64,000 bases of DNA from Christensenella hongkongensis (GTDB taxonomy: Bacteria; Bacillota; Clostridia; Christensenellales; Christensenellaceae), in NCBI RefSeq assembly GCF_000981035.1, contig NZ_LAYJ01000112.1:273927-337926 (forward strand), written 5' to 3'. Within the stretch, counting starts at the first letter, position 1; each line of letters starts with the position of its first letter. Below the pieces are notes generated by a model. That model was not told where the DNA came from. It was given only the letters and a program-made list of their open reading frames with translations, and ran no database searches. Of the stretch, positions 8,040 to 17,320 are shown piece after piece. Made by a program: the position numbers and the translations under genes.

Positions 8040-8120
8040 TATAATTCCTATTGACTTAGTAATCTTTTGATGATATACTTGCAAACAAGTTAAAAGATTA
8101 CAAAAATGATAGGAATTATA
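8040..8120. promoter_or_regulatory. Nested, co-centred dyads and metY promoter
   Basis: Two perfect inverted repeats share one centre (8080): outer TATAATTCCTAT/ATAGGAATTATA (8040-8051 and 8109-8120) and inner GTAATCTTTT/AAAAGATTAC (8059-8068 and 8092-8101), each separated by 7 bp. The metY promoter TTGACT-17-TATACT (8051-8056, 8074-8079) lies inside. This is read as mirror-image operator sites for one of the adjacent Rrf2 proteins. Confidence 0.7.
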
Positions 8121-8146
8121 TTTTATCAATAAAGGAGAACACGGAA

Positions 8147-9424
8147 ATGGCAAGAGAATTCAAATTCGAAACAAAGCAGCTCCATGCAGGGCAGCAGGTG
8201 GATCCGACCACAAAGGCGCGCGCAGTGCCGATCTACCAAACGACCTCCTATGTGTTTGACGATACGCAGGAAGGCGAGGATCTTTTCGCACTCAGGAAAC
8301 CGGGGAATATCTATACGCGCCTGATGAACCCGACCAACGATGTGTTTGAGCAACGGATCGCAGCCCTTGAAGGCGGAGTTGCAGCTCTTGCCACAGCCTC
8401 CGGTTCTGCTGCGATTACGTATGCAATCCTCAACATTGCCGGCGCCGGAGATCATATTGTAGCGGCGTCCACATTGTACGGAGGAACCTACAACCTGTTT
8501 GCCACAACGCTTCCACGGTATGGAATCACAACGACGTTTGTCGATCCGGACGATCCGGCGAACTTTGAAAGCGCGATCAGGGAGAACACAAAAGCGCTTT
8601 ATATAGAGACGCTTGGAAACCCGGGCATCAATGTAATCGATATTGAGAAGGTGGCGGATATTGCGCACAAAAACAAAATCCCGCTGATTGTGGATAATAC
8701 CTTTGGAACGCCTTACCTTATTCGGCCATTTGAATTTGGCGCGGATGTAGTGGTACATTCGGCAACGAAATTTATTGGCGGGCATGGAACGTCGATTGGC
8801 GGCGTGATTATAGACGGCGGAACCTTTGATTGGACGAGCGGTAAATTTCCTTATTTCACAGAGCCGGACCAAAGCTATCACGGCGTTCGTTTTGGATATG
8901 ACACAGCGCCCGCGGCATTTGTAACAAGGATTCGCGTGCAGCTCATGAGGGATACGGGCGCGTGCCTGTCGCCGTTTAATTCCTTCCTGTTCATTCAGGG
9001 GCTGGAAACGCTTTCCCTGCGGGTAGAACGCCATGTGGAGAATGCCAGGAAGGTTGCGGAGTATTTGAGCGGGCATGACAAGGTTGCGTGGGTTCATTAT
9101 CCGTCGCTCAAAGGTGATAAATATTACGGGCTTGCACAAAAATATTTTCCAAAGGGCGCGGGATCGATCTTTACCTTTGGCGTGAAAGGCGGCGGGGCGG
9201 CTGCCAGAAAGTTCATCGATCATCTGGAGCTTTTCTCGAACCTTGCCAATGTGGCGGACGCAAAATCCCTGGTGGTGCATCCCGCTTCATCAACACACCA
9301 GCAGCTGTCGCCGGAAGAGCAGGAAAAGGCGGGCGTTACGGAGGATCAGGTAAGATTGTCGATTGGACTTGAAAATATTGACGATATCATTGAGGACCTT
9401 GAAATTGCGTTTTCAAAGATTTGA
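8147..9424 (+). CDS. metY: O-acetylhomoserine aminocarboxypropyltransferase (sulfhydrylase)
   Basis: This 425-residue PLP enzyme of the Cys/Met metabolism family makes homocysteine from O-acetylhomoserine and sulfide. The PLP lysine is Lys208 in [15 protein letters not shown]. The N-terminal signature [29 protein letters not shown] and the large insertion between domains are typical of MetY rather than of cystathionine gamma-synthase. AAGGAG precedes the ATG. It is the first gene of an operon with cysteine synthase, so the operon assimilates sulfide into both sulfur amino acids under likely Rrf2 control. Confidence 0.95.
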   Translation: MAREFKFETKQLHAGQQVDPTTKARAVPIYQTTSYVFDDTQEGEDLFALRKPGNIYTRLMNPTNDVFEQRIAALEGGVAALATASGSAAITYAILNIAGAGDHIVAASTLYGGTYNLFATTLPRYGITTTFVDPDDPANFESAIRENTKALYIETLGNPGINVIDIEKVADIAHKNKIPLIVDNTFGTPYLIRPFEFGADVVVHSATKFIGGHGTSIGGVIIDGGTFDWTSGKFPYFTEPDQSYHGVRFGYDTAPAAFVTRIRVQLMRDTGACLSPFNSFLFIQGLETLSLRVERHVENARKVAEYLSGHDKVAWVHYPSLKGDKYYGLAQKYFPKGAGSIFTFGVKGGGAAARKFIDHLELFSNLANVADAKSLVVHPASSTHQQLSPEEQEKAGVTEDQVRLSIGLENIDDIIEDLEIAFSKI

Positions 9425-9440
9425 AAAGGAGTGAACGAAA

Positions 9441-10367
9441 GTGCCTATTGCAAATAGTTTAATTGAATTGATTGGAAATACGCCCCTGTTGGAGCTTAGA
9501 AATTATGAAAGGGAGGAAGGCGCGGCGGCAAAAATTGTCGCGAAGCTCGAATACTTTAACCCGCTTTCCTCAGTAAAGGACCGCATCGGCGCGGCGCTCA
9601 TCGAAGATGCTGAGGCAAAGGGCCTTATCGACCGGGATTCGGTGATCATAGAGCCGACCAGTGGAAATACAGGCATCGCGCTTGCGTTTGTATGCGCGGC
9701 GAAGGGGTACCGGCTGATATTGACCATGCCGGAAACCATGAGCGTCGAGCGAAGGAAGCTGCTCGCGGCGCTTGGCGCTGAGCTTGTGCTGACGGAAGGC
9801 GCAAAGGGGATGAAAGGAGCAATCGCAAAGGCGGAAGAGCTCAAACAGCAGATACCGAATTCATTCATTCCGGGCCAGTTTGTGAACCCGGCGAATCCGG
9901 ATATCCACAGGCGCACAACGGCAAAGGAAATCCTGCGCGACACAAACGGCAAAGTTGATTTTTTTGTAGCGGGAATCGGAACAGGCGGCACGATTACAGG
10001 CGTTGGAGATGTGCTTAAGCGCTCTAACCCGGACGTTAAGGTGATCGCCGTAGAGCCTGCGGATTCTCCGGTGCTTTCGCAGGGCAAGGCAGGCCCGCAC
10101 AAGATACAGGGAATCGGCGCGGGCTTTGTGCCGGAAATACTGGACACAAAGGTGATTGACGAAATCATCACTGTGGAAAACGAACAGGCCTTTGCGGCGT
10201 CGCGGCTTGCCGCAAAAAAGGAGGGGCTTTTGGTGGGCATATCCTCCGGCGCGGCCCTTTATGCGGCGGCACAAATCGCCAGGCGTCCTGAGAACAAAGG
10301 AAAAACGGTTGTGGTTCTTTGCCCGGATACGGGAGAGCGGTACCTTTCAACTGCATTATATGAATAA
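9441..10367 (+). CDS. cysK: Cysteine synthase A (O-acetylserine sulfhydrylase)
   Basis: This 308-residue fold-type II PLP enzyme makes cysteine from O-acetylserine and sulfide. The PLP lysine is Lys46 in [10 protein letters not shown], the substrate loop is PTSGNTGIA and the phosphate-binding loop is [10 protein letters not shown]. The start is GTG at 9441 with AAAGGAG upstream, 16 bp after metY. Cystathionine beta-synthase-like members share the fold, but length and motifs match CysK. An intrinsic terminator closes the operon. Confidence 0.95.
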   Translation: MPIANSLIELIGNTPLLELRNYEREEGAAAKIVAKLEYFNPLSSVKDRIGAALIEDAEAKGLIDRDSVIIEPTSGNTGIALAFVCAAKGYRLILTMPETMSVERRKLLAALGAELVLTEGAKGMKGAIAKAEELKQQIPNSFIPGQFVNPANPDIHRRTTAKEILRDTNGKVDFFVAGIGTGGTITGVGDVLKRSNPDVKVIAVEPADSPVLSQGKAGPHKIQGIGAGFVPEILDTKVIDEIITVENEQAFAASRLAAKKEGLLVGISSGAALYAAAQIARRPENKGKTVVVLCPDTGERYLSTALYE

Positions 10368-10400
10368 TGGTATAGGCTTCATTTGCCTATCCTCCCCTAT

Positions 10401-10427
10401 AGGAGAGCCCATTCGCTCTCCTTTTTT
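10401..10427 (+). terminator. Intrinsic terminator after cysK
   Basis: Stem AGGAGAGC/GCTCTCCT with loop CCATTC is followed by a T-run. Confidence 0.85.
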
Positions 10428-10532
10428 AATGAACAAAAGTGGAAATGCTATTGTAATCATTTTTTTCTGTGCTACACTATCAGGTAATGGTAAGGAATAA
10501 AAAATAATTCGATTATTTAAAGGAGAAAAACA

Positions 10533-11075
10533 ATGGCAAAAACGGCAGTAATTCTGGTAGATATGCTCAATGATTTTGTGACAGGGGCGCTTACCTGCGA
10601 GCGTGCTGTGGCAATCGTGCCGCAGCTTGAAAAGCTTGTGGCGGAGGCAAGGAAAAAAGACGTGACCGTCATTTATTCCAACGATTCCCATTTAAAAGGG
10701 ATTGACAGGGAACTGGAATTGTGGGGGGATCATGCAATCGCAGGCACGCCGGGCGCAGAGGTGATCCCTGAGCTTACGCCGCAGGAAGGCGATTTTGTGA
10801 TTCCTAAAAGACGCTACAGCGGATTTTTCCAGACAGATTTGCAGCTCCTGCTGGACGAGCTTGGCATTGAGCGCCTTGTGATTACGGGCCTGCACGCGCA
10901 TATGTGCGTGCGCCATACGACGGCGGACGCTTATTATTGGGGCTATGAGATCGTAGTGCCAAAGGATGCGACAGATTCCTTTACGGAGGAAGATTACATT
11001 TACGGCATCAATTACCTGAAGGATGTGTATGGCGCGCAAATTACGACGGTTGACGAAGTAGTCAAAACATTTTAA
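10533..11075 (+). CDS. Isochorismatase-family cysteine hydrolase (nicotinamidase-like)
   Basis: This is a 180-residue protein with the catalytic triad of the family: Asp10 (LVDMLNDF), Lys92 (IPKRRYSGF) and Cys125 (HAHMCVRHT), preceded by the cis-peptide region ITGL. Family members hydrolyse nicotinamide, isochorismate, N-carbamoyl compounds or other amides. The sequence GxHAHMCVRHT is nearer to nicotinamidase-like proteins, but substrate cannot be fixed. It is a single-gene unit between two terminators, with AAAGGAG upstream of the ATG. Confidence 0.85.
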   Translation: MAKTAVILVDMLNDFVTGALTCERAVAIVPQLEKLVAEARKKDVTVIYSNDSHLKGIDRELELWGDHAIAGTPGAEVIPELTPQEGDFVIPKRRYSGFFQTDLQLLLDELGIERLVITGLHAHMCVRHTTADAYYWGYEIVVPKDATDSFTEEDYIYGINYLKDVYGAQITTVDEVVKTF

Positions 11076-11152
11076 CGGCCTGAAAGCGCGCGGTAAAGCA
11101 CGGAAAAAATAAGCAAGCGTGTTATAAAGGCCGAACGAGAACGGGCAGGAAG

Positions 11153-11185
11153 AAAGCAGGGGGGAACATGTTCCTCCCTGCTTTT
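11153..11185 (+). terminator. Intrinsic terminator after the isochorismatase gene
   Basis: The long stem starting AAAGCAGGG and ending CCCTGCTTT, with one G-T pair, is followed by TTTT. It may serve both strands. Confidence 0.8.
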
Positions 11186-11270
11186 GTAAATCTCAGTATG
11201 AATGGAAAATGGAACATTTCTTCAGTACGGCACGTTCCATCGGCTCGTTGCAAAACACTTCAAATATTTT

Positions 11271-12284
11271 TTATTCTGCAGCTAAGCTCTGAAACGTAAG
11301 GGGCTGGCTGATTTTTCCCATAGAAACCGGACCTGTCATATCCCCCTTCGGAAGTTTCGCCGTAATAATTTGATTGTTATCGTATGTTTTGAAAAAATAT
11401 TCGCATGTCTGCGTATTCATAAAGGAGACGTAGCGTGTGAAATCCACAGTGTCGTTATTTGTGATCACAATGCCTTTGGGTATCATGACGTTTTCAATCA
11501 GGTGGAAACACATGGTAACAGCTTCTTCCCTGCTTTTTGGAATTTGTGCGTGAGCCCTTTGGAAAGCAGTACGGACAAACCTTGCCGGCGGGGTATAACC
11601 TCCGGGAAGTACGTCTGTGCCTGAAGCGTTACCAAAGGGAGTCAATGTAGCATCTGCCCACTGGACGTGCGCGTCCTGCTGCGTAGACGCGTTCATGTAA
11701 TTGCGAAGATTGGTCAGATGCCAGTTGAAATCAGGGCTGTTGGTTAAAACGCCAACGGGGTTATCCCACACATCCAGTCCTTTTTTCGTCTGTTCGATCA
11801 CGATGCACTTGCCGCTTTTGTCTGTCGCAATCCAGTGCAGCGGCGTATCCATTTTTGTAACGGAGTTTTCGACGCTGATAATCTCGACCGAACGGATCGC
11901 ATCTTCTACTTCGTCTACGGAAGAACACTGCCCCAGAAGATAATGTACGACCTCCAGGGCGGCAAGCGCAGGCTTCCCCACGTTTTCCGCCGCGGAGCTG
12001 TAATGCGCGTATCCCGGGAAATACAAGGTTGCTGCCGCAAAGCCCTCTTGGTTTACGCCGTCTACAAAGACAAGTTTTTTTTCTGCCCCCTGGCCAAGGT
12101 CCAGTTCCTGCCCGATGCCAATAAAGCGGTATTTATTCTGGAATTTTGCATTTCCCAAAATGTCGCTCCATTCAAAAGCCTCCGGGACAGCAAAAACGCC
12201 TGGCTCTATGGCGTATGAAAAGTCCATGCTTCTACCAAAGAAAACTTCTTTTTGATCAGTCATGAGTGTCAATGCAGTACACAT
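11271..12284 (-). CDS. Choloylglycine hydrolase-family enzyme (bile salt hydrolase / penicillin V acylase)
   Basis: This is a 337-residue Ntn-hydrolase. The start at 12284 is chosen because AGAGG lies 9 bp upstream and because the second residue then is the nucleophile Cys2, which must become the N-terminus. Arg18 and Asp21 (GRSMDF) fall at the exact bile salt hydrolase positions. Asn78, Asn182 (LTNSPDF) and Arg235 (PPARFVR) complete the active site. Such enzymes cleave the amide of glycine- or taurine-conjugated bile acids, penicillin V or N-acyl homoserine lactones. It diverges from an amino acid permease. Gut Clostridia often carry one. Confidence 0.88.
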   Translation of the reverse strand: MCTALTLMTDQKEVFFGRSMDFSYAIEPGVFAVPEAFEWSDILGNAKFQNKYRFIGIGQELDLGQGAEKKLVFVDGVNQEGFAAATLYFPGYAHYSSAAENVGKPALAALEVVHYLLGQCSSVDEVEDAIRSVEIISVENSVTKMDTPLHWIATDKSGKCIVIEQTKKGLDVWDNPVGVLTNSPDFNWHLTNLRNYMNASTQQDAHVQWADATLTPFGNASGTDVLPGGYTPPARFVRTAFQRAHAQIPKSREEAVTMCFHLIENVMIPKGIVITNNDTVDFTRYVSFMNTQTCEYFFKTYDNNQIITAKLPKGDMTGPVSMGKISQPLTFQSLAAE

Positions 12285-12622
12285 ATCGAACAACCTCTTT
12301 CTAAATAAATTACTTTTGCGTTTGGCAAATATATTTCAGCTATTATAACCACGGGCTAAGAAATCCAAACAAAATAAAAGCATCTCAGGACAAACGCGCC
12401 CCGGCCGGAAACAAAATATTTGGGGCTATGCGGAAGGCTTCCCGTTTATTAAAATCACGTGTTTTACGCTACAAATGGCGCGGGTGTTTTTTAACGCATA
12501 AGTCTCTTGGGGAAATGTTTACGGGACGGTGCGCCGCGTCAAAAACAATGATTACAAACCGAACCGGAGTTTATTATAGTGTAAATATTCATTCTGCCAT
12601 GCAACGATAGAGGAGAATCAAA
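12285..12622. promoter_or_regulatory. Divergent promoter region of the hydrolase and permease genes
   Basis: On the plus strand TTACAA (12552-12557), a 17-bp spacer and TATAGT (12575-12580) form a likely promoter for the permease. On the minus strand a TATAAT box (12342-12347) fits the hydrolase gene, without a clear -35. No further gene is supported here. Confidence 0.5.
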
Positions 12623-14134
12623 ATGAAAAAAGAAAATAACGTTGCTCCACAGGGAAAACATTTAAGTTTATTCGCGTTTTTTGCATTGACAGCGTCAATG
12701 TCGGTCGCAATTTACGAATATCCAACATTTGCATCTTCCGGCTTCTCCCTTGTGTTCTACTTATTATTGGCTGCAATTTTATGGTTTATCCCAGTCGCGT
12801 TATCCTCTGCCGAAATGGCGACTGTCAAGGGGTGGGATAAAGGCGGCGTTTATACCTGGTCGGGAAATATGCTGGGAGAAAAATGGGGCTTTGCCAATGT
12901 GTTTTTCCAATGGTTCCAGTGTACGGTCAGCGCTGTAACCATGATTTATTTTCTTCTGGGAGCGCTCTCCTATGTCCTGAAATGGGACGCGCTGAACACA
13001 ACGCCGTGGATCAAATATGTCTTTGTGCTTATCGTTTACTGGGGGCTGACATTTCTGCAATTCAGAGGAACGCGCCTGACGTCCTTGGTTACAAGGGTAG
13101 GCTTTACATCGGGAGCTATCGTTCCGGCGATCATCTTAATCGCCATGCTGGTCGCCTATTTTTCAACCGGAGGGAAAAGCCTGATCAAGCTTGACGCACA
13201 AAGTCTGGTCCCCAGTTTTTCCCAGATTAGTACCCTGGTTGTTTTTGTTTCCTTTGTTTTATCGTATGCGGGCAGCGAAGCATCCGCGCCTCACGCAATC
13301 GAAATGAAAAATGTGAAAAAGAATTATCCGCTTGCAATCATTATGCTCATTATTATGGCCATTATTCTGAATACAGTGAACGGAATGTCGATTGCTTCGG
13401 TTGTACCGGAAAAGGAAATCAGCCTTTCGTTGGGCGTTATCCAGGGATTTGAAGCCCTTTCCGGTCATTTTGGCGCAGCTTTGAGCTGGATGCCAGGTTT
13501 GATTGGGATACTGATCATCATAGGTATTTGCGCGGAGGTATCCTCCTGGATCGTCGGCCCTTCCTGGGGTATGCAATATGCCGGTAAGTTTGGATTGCTC
13601 GCAAAGCCGCTGACTGAAACAAATAAGCACGGCGTTCCCACCAAATTTCTGATGATGCAGGCCGCAATCGTAAGCGGCTGGGCTGCGTTGCTCACCTTTG
13701 GCGGCGGAGGCGGTAATAACATTTCATTTTTTACCGCCATTTCATTGACGGCTGTGATTTATCTCGCGGGATATGTTATCATGCTGGTTTCTTATATTAA
13801 GCTTGTCAGGAAGCATGATGACCTGGAACGCGGATTCCGAATATCCAAAGGAAAACCGGTCAGGTTGATTCTGGCTTTTGCCGGCCTTGCCGTATCTGTT
13901 TTTGCACTGGCGATCTCTTTTGTGCCTCCTTCGCAATTAGCCGGCTCCGTCAAACCGGAGGGATATATCGCAATGTTGGCCGGAAGCTTTGTTCTTGTGA
14001 TGATCGCGCCGTTTATTTTATATCGCATTGCCCGTAAAAAAAGGCCGTTGCCGAAAGGGAAAAAAATGCCGGGAGCAGAAAACCAATACTCGTATGACGA
14101 TGCTCCGGAAAGCCCGGGAAAACCGATTGGCTGA
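12623..14134 (+). CDS. APC-superfamily amino acid permease/antiporter (GadC/YjeM-like)
   Basis: This is a 503-residue protein with about 12 membrane segments. The first helix (ASMSVAIYEYPTFASSG), the GGVYTWSG motif of TM3 and the conserved TM6 region SYAGSEASAPHAIEMKN match the glutamate/GABA antiporter group of the APC family. The C-terminus is a charged cytoplasmic tail. It may exchange amino acids. Since it diverges from a bile-salt-hydrolase-like gene, uptake of released glycine or taurine is one idea, but it is not proven. GAGGAG precedes the ATG. Confidence 0.87.
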   Translation: MKKENNVAPQGKHLSLFAFFALTASMSVAIYEYPTFASSGFSLVFYLLLAAILWFIPVALSSAEMATVKGWDKGGVYTWSGNMLGEKWGFANVFFQWFQCTVSAVTMIYFLLGALSYVLKWDALNTTPWIKYVFVLIVYWGLTFLQFRGTRLTSLVTRVGFTSGAIVPAIILIAMLVAYFSTGGKSLIKLDAQSLVPSFSQISTLVVFVSFVLSYAGSEASAPHAIEMKNVKKNYPLAIIMLIIMAIILNTVNGMSIASVVPEKEISLSLGVIQGFEALSGHFGAALSWMPGLIGILIIIGICAEVSSWIVGPSWGMQYAGKFGLLAKPLTETNKHGVPTKFLMMQAAIVSGWAALLTFGGGGGNNISFFTAISLTAVIYLAGYVIMLVSYIKLVRKHDDLERGFRISKGKPVRLILAFAGLAVSVFALAISFVPPSQLAGSVKPEGYIAMLAGSFVLVMIAPFILYRIARKKRPLPKGKKMPGAENQYSYDDAPESPGKPIG

Positions 14135-14313
14135 CCGGCAGAATAACGATTTGAATTTTTATTTCAATGAAATGATATTGTTACCTTAGCGCAGTGGATG
14201 CGTCTCCTGGCGGGGCAGCTTCTCATTCTTTTATGAATCCGATACCAAAACCGGGCTGTTTTTTAAGCGCGAATCGGAGTAAAATAAAGAAAAAAGTAAT
14301 TGGGGGGAACGTT

Positions 14314-15249
14314 ATGGCATTTCAAAAACAGGAATTATCTTTTCCGTCGGCGGATGGGAGAAGCAGCGTATTCGCGCGTATTTGGCAGGATGACGGGGCC
14401 CGGCCCAAATTCATTTTGCAAATTTGCCATGGAATGTGCGAATACATAGACCGGTATGAGGAATTTGCGGAATTTATCTGCGCGCATGGGGGAATCGTAT
14501 GCGGTAACGACCATCTTGGGCATGGGAATACAAAGCAGGCAAACGAAGGGAGCTATTATGGCTATTTTTCAGATAAAAACGGGGAAAAGCTTGTTGTAGA
14601 GGATGTACATTCCCTTACGAAACAAATAAAGGAACAGTATCCCGGGATTCCGCTTGTGCTGATCGGCCACAGCATGGGGAGCATGGTCGCCCGCAGTTAT
14701 ATGACGAAATACGGCGATGAAGCAAAATGCGCTATTTTTATGGGGACGTCCGGCGCGAATAACCTGACAGGGCTGATTCGTTTCCTTGCAAATGTCGGAA
14801 TGCTTTTTGGACGTGCGAAAAAATCGGCAAAGCTGCTTTCGCACCTGGCGTTTTCCAAGTACAACGACAGGTATGAGGAAGTCCGGACGAAAAACGACTG
14901 GATCACACGCGACAGGGAGCGCGTCGACCGTTATAATGCCGATCCGCAGTGCACCTTCCTTTTCACAGACTGCGCGGCGTATGATTTTGCAAATCTTGTG
15001 GACGAGGTTTCAGGAATGCAGTGGGCACGGAGAATGCCGGTGGAAAAACCATACCTTCTGATTTCCGGGGGCATGGATCCGGTAGGTAATTATGGAGAAG
15101 GCGTAAAGGAAGTCTTTGAATGGATGCGGGAGGCGGGGCTTGAAACAGAGCTCAAGCTTTACGAGGGCGCGCGCCACGAACTTTTAAATGAGATAAACCG
15201 GCAGGAGGTAGCGCGGGATATCCTGAATTGGATCGGGAAGAACCTGTGA
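14314..15249 (+). CDS. Alpha/beta hydrolase (monoacylglycerol lipase / lysophospholipase type)
   Basis: This is a 311-residue serine hydrolase. The start at 14314 is used because GGGGGG lies upstream and homology-like sequence begins there. The oxyanion region CHGMCEYIDRYEEFA, nucleophile GHSMGS, acid GGMDPVG and histidine GARHELLNE are all in order. The pattern HGM-x-EY-x-RY is typical of monoacylglycerol lipases (Hydrolase_4). It probably acts on glycerides or lysophospholipids in the cytoplasm, since no signal peptide is seen. The next gene follows in the same direction 17 bp later. Confidence 0.87.
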   Translation: MAFQKQELSFPSADGRSSVFARIWQDDGARPKFILQICHGMCEYIDRYEEFAEFICAHGGIVCGNDHLGHGNTKQANEGSYYGYFSDKNGEKLVVEDVHSLTKQIKEQYPGIPLVLIGHSMGSMVARSYMTKYGDEAKCAIFMGTSGANNLTGLIRFLANVGMLFGRAKKSAKLLSHLAFSKYNDRYEEVRTKNDWITRDRERVDRYNADPQCTFLFTDCAAYDFANLVDEVSGMQWARRMPVEKPYLLISGGMDPVGNYGEGVKEVFEWMREAGLETELKLYEGARHELLNEINRQEVARDILNWIGKNL

Positions 15250-15266
15250 ACCCGGAGGAGACGAAA

Positions 15267-15686
15267 ATGGAAGAAAAAGAATTGAAAACGGTAGATAACA
15301 AAGCAGATGGCGATTCCGGGAAGCTGGATAAAATAGAAACGCTACTCCGGGAGCAACAGGAACACAACAGGAAAATGCTGCGTTCTTCCCATACGCATAC
15401 GGTCATACTCATCATTTTTGTGGTCGTGTTTGCGATTGGACTATTTGCGCTGAATGCCACGTTTTCCACTGCGACGCAGGAGCTGCCGGCCATGATGCGT
15501 TCTGCAACAGAGCTTGCGGATACTGCCACAAGGGAAATCGGAAAATTGGAAGAGCTCGATATTGAAGCGCTTAACGAGACGATCAAGGGAATATCCTCCA
15601 TTCGTTTCGACGTTCTCAGCCAAAGCATTGAGGAGCTTCAAAAGATTATCAGCCCGTTCGCCAGCTTTATGGGGAATTTTGACTGA
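15267..15686 (+). CDS. Small membrane protein with coiled-coil segments, function unknown
   Basis: This is a 139-residue protein that I do not recognise. A charged N-terminal third predicted to be helical (KLDKIETLLREQQEHNRKML) leads to one membrane segment (about 57-78, VILIIFVVVFAIGLFALNATF). An outer region follows with heptad-like repeats (ELADTATREIGKLEELDIEALNETIKG). GGAGGAG precedes the ATG at 15267, which is preferred to an upstream ATG that overlaps the previous gene. The arrangement resembles chemotaxis- or methyl-acceptor-like coiled coils, but no domain can be named. Confidence 0.75.
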   Translation: MEEKELKTVDNKADGDSGKLDKIETLLREQQEHNRKMLRSSHTHTVILIIFVVVFAIGLFALNATFSTATQELPAMMRSATELADTATREIGKLEELDIEALNETIKGISSIRFDVLSQSIEELQKIISPFASFMGNFD

Positions 15687-15768
15687 ATCCGGAGCAGATT
15701 CAATCCATCGCGTTTGTCAGCCCCGCTTTCGTGTGATAATATAGAGTATAAGGTGAAGTGAGGGAGCT

Positions 15769-16695
15769 ATGGATTATTCGCGCAAAAGATTCTGGGCATT
15801 TTTGCCACGAAAAAAAGACGCGCCGAAGCCGGTCGACGTTTTTTTTGTATATCCGACTATTTATGCACACCCGTTCCAAAAGAAAAATCATAATATGGGA
15901 ATGTATAATCCAATTTATCGCGGGATTGCAAAAGGAATCAGCGCATGGCAGGGGCAGCTGTTTGCGCGCCAGTGTAATTTTTATGCGCCCTATTACCGCC
16001 AGGTAGGACTGGAAAGCTTTAAAATGCCTCTGGCTGATTTTTTGGAGGCGAGCAGGAAACCCTATCAGGATGTGAAGGATGCTTTTTATTATTATCTGGA
16101 GCATTATAATGAGGGAAGGCCCTTCATTCTCGCGGGACACAGCCAGGGCAGCGCAATGCTTCTTGAGCTGATGCGCCGTGAATTTGGCGACAGTACGCTG
16201 CAAAAGAAACTGGTGGCCGCATACCTCATTGGCTTTTCGCTGGTACGTGATGATTTTATCATTCATCCGCATTTAAAGCTTGCAAAAGCGGCTGACGACC
16301 TTGGCGTGATCATAAGCTATAATACGACTGCAATGGATTTGCCGCTGATGCGCTTTATCCGTCCGGATTCCGTATGCGTCAACCCGTTAAGCTGGAAGCT
16401 TGATTATGCCTATGCGGATAAACGCATGAATGAAGGCGCGGTTCTTTTTGATTTTGGTAAAAAATTCCGTTTTATCGCGCCGCACTATACAGGCGCCCGC
16501 GTGGACAAAAAGCGCGGTGTGCTTGTAATCGACGACGAAGCCGCTTACAATTTATATAAGGCGCGCTGGTTCTTCAAAAAGTTCCTGATGAACCGTGGAT
16601 CCCTGCACATGCTGGACATCGCGCTGTTTTATAAAAACCTTGAAACCAATGTGCGCACGCGCATTGACCGCTATTTTAAAACCTGCACGACTTAA
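15769..16695 (+). CDS. DUF3089-family alpha/beta hydrolase
   Basis: This is a 308-residue protein with the DUF3089 layout: the early VDVFFVYPTIY strand, a region APYYRQ, the nucleophile elbow AGHSQGS and the late HYTGARVDKKRGVLVID block. Family members are serine hydrolases whose substrates are unknown. It follows another lipase-like gene and a membrane protein on the same strand, so a shared role in lipid or envelope ester breakdown is possible. A short GAAGTGAGGGAGCT precedes the ATG. Confidence 0.82.
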   Translation: MDYSRKRFWAFLPRKKDAPKPVDVFFVYPTIYAHPFQKKNHNMGMYNPIYRGIAKGISAWQGQLFARQCNFYAPYYRQVGLESFKMPLADFLEASRKPYQDVKDAFYYYLEHYNEGRPFILAGHSQGSAMLLELMRREFGDSTLQKKLVAAYLIGFSLVRDDFIIHPHLKLAKAADDLGVIISYNTTAMDLPLMRFIRPDSVCVNPLSWKLDYAYADKRMNEGAVLFDFGKKFRFIAPHYTGARVDKKRGVLVIDDEAAYNLYKARWFFKKFLMNRGSLHMLDIALFYKNLETNVRTRIDRYFKTCTT

Positions 16696-16822
16696 CAGGG
16701 GCATGTTTCATAACGCCTGTAAAGGCTAGCCCGGCTCTTAAACTTAAAGTTTTTATTTTCATTCAGAATATCTAATATAACATCCACGATATAAAAAGAG
16801 GAATTATCCGGCTAAGGATAGA

Positions 16823-16832
16823 TTAACGTTAA
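16823..16832. promoter_or_regulatory. LacI-type operator O1 upstream of the sugar ABC operon
   Basis: The dyad core TTAACGTTAA matches the core of four other sites in this window and lies 187 bp upstream of O2. Confidence 0.5.
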
Positions 16833-16993
16833 ACTAAAATCAGCTATGCAAGGCGCTTATTTGTTGTGCAGATACTAAGCGGCAAAAATAAATACGGAAA
16901 TAAGAAAGATTAAAAACAGGCAGTATAAAAAGAAGTTTTGTTAACAAAATAAAATTGAAGCAAAAAAAAGTATAAAAAAATTGAAATTGAGTA

Positions 16994-17022
16994 TTGACAA
17001 AGTTTAAATTTAACGTTAAACT
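16994..17022 (+). promoter_or_regulatory. Promoter and LacI-type operator O2 of the sugar ABC operon
   Basis: TTGACA (16994-16999), a 17-bp spacer and TAAACT (17017-17022) form a promoter. The perfect dyad TTTAACGTTAAA (17009-17020) covers the spacer and -10, where a repressor would block RNA polymerase. The transcript would have a leader of about 290 nt. Confidence 0.7.
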
Positions 17023-17320
17023 AAAAATACACACAGACAGTCAAAACAGTAACAAATTTCTGGATGCCGTGAGGCGTCGGTTTTATCCAAACGACAGTAT
17101 AAAAAATAGTAAACAAAATTTTATCCAAAGGAAAAGGTTAGCCGCTTAATCGTGGTTTTATTTACCTAAAATTAAAAATCATACATTGGTTGGTTGAAAG
17201 GATGTGTTTGCAGGCTGCAAAGAGACTAAAAATGTGTGTACAGGTAACATAAGGACTAAATAGTTTAACGATAAAGTAATAATGAAAGGGCAGAGCAATA
17301 GTGCAGTAGTGGAGGAAAAG
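17023..17320 (+). other. Long leader with hairpins and operator O3
   Basis: No gene is supported. It holds a hairpin GATGCC-GTGA-GGCGTC (17063-17078), a perfect dyad TTTGCAG-G-CTGCAAA (17207-17221) and the third operator copy TTTAACGATAAA (17264-17275) close to the start codon. The stretch 16696-16993 before the promoter is AT-rich and otherwise featureless. Confidence 0.55.

Noticed and set aside
12428..12610. 60-codon gene between the acylase and permease genes
   Set aside because: It lies over the permease promoter, has no ribosome site and has an unconvincing Arg/Lys-rich product.
17063..17078. Riboswitch in the sugar-operon leader
   Set aside because: Only one small GUGA-tetraloop hairpin is visible, and no conserved aptamer was recognised.
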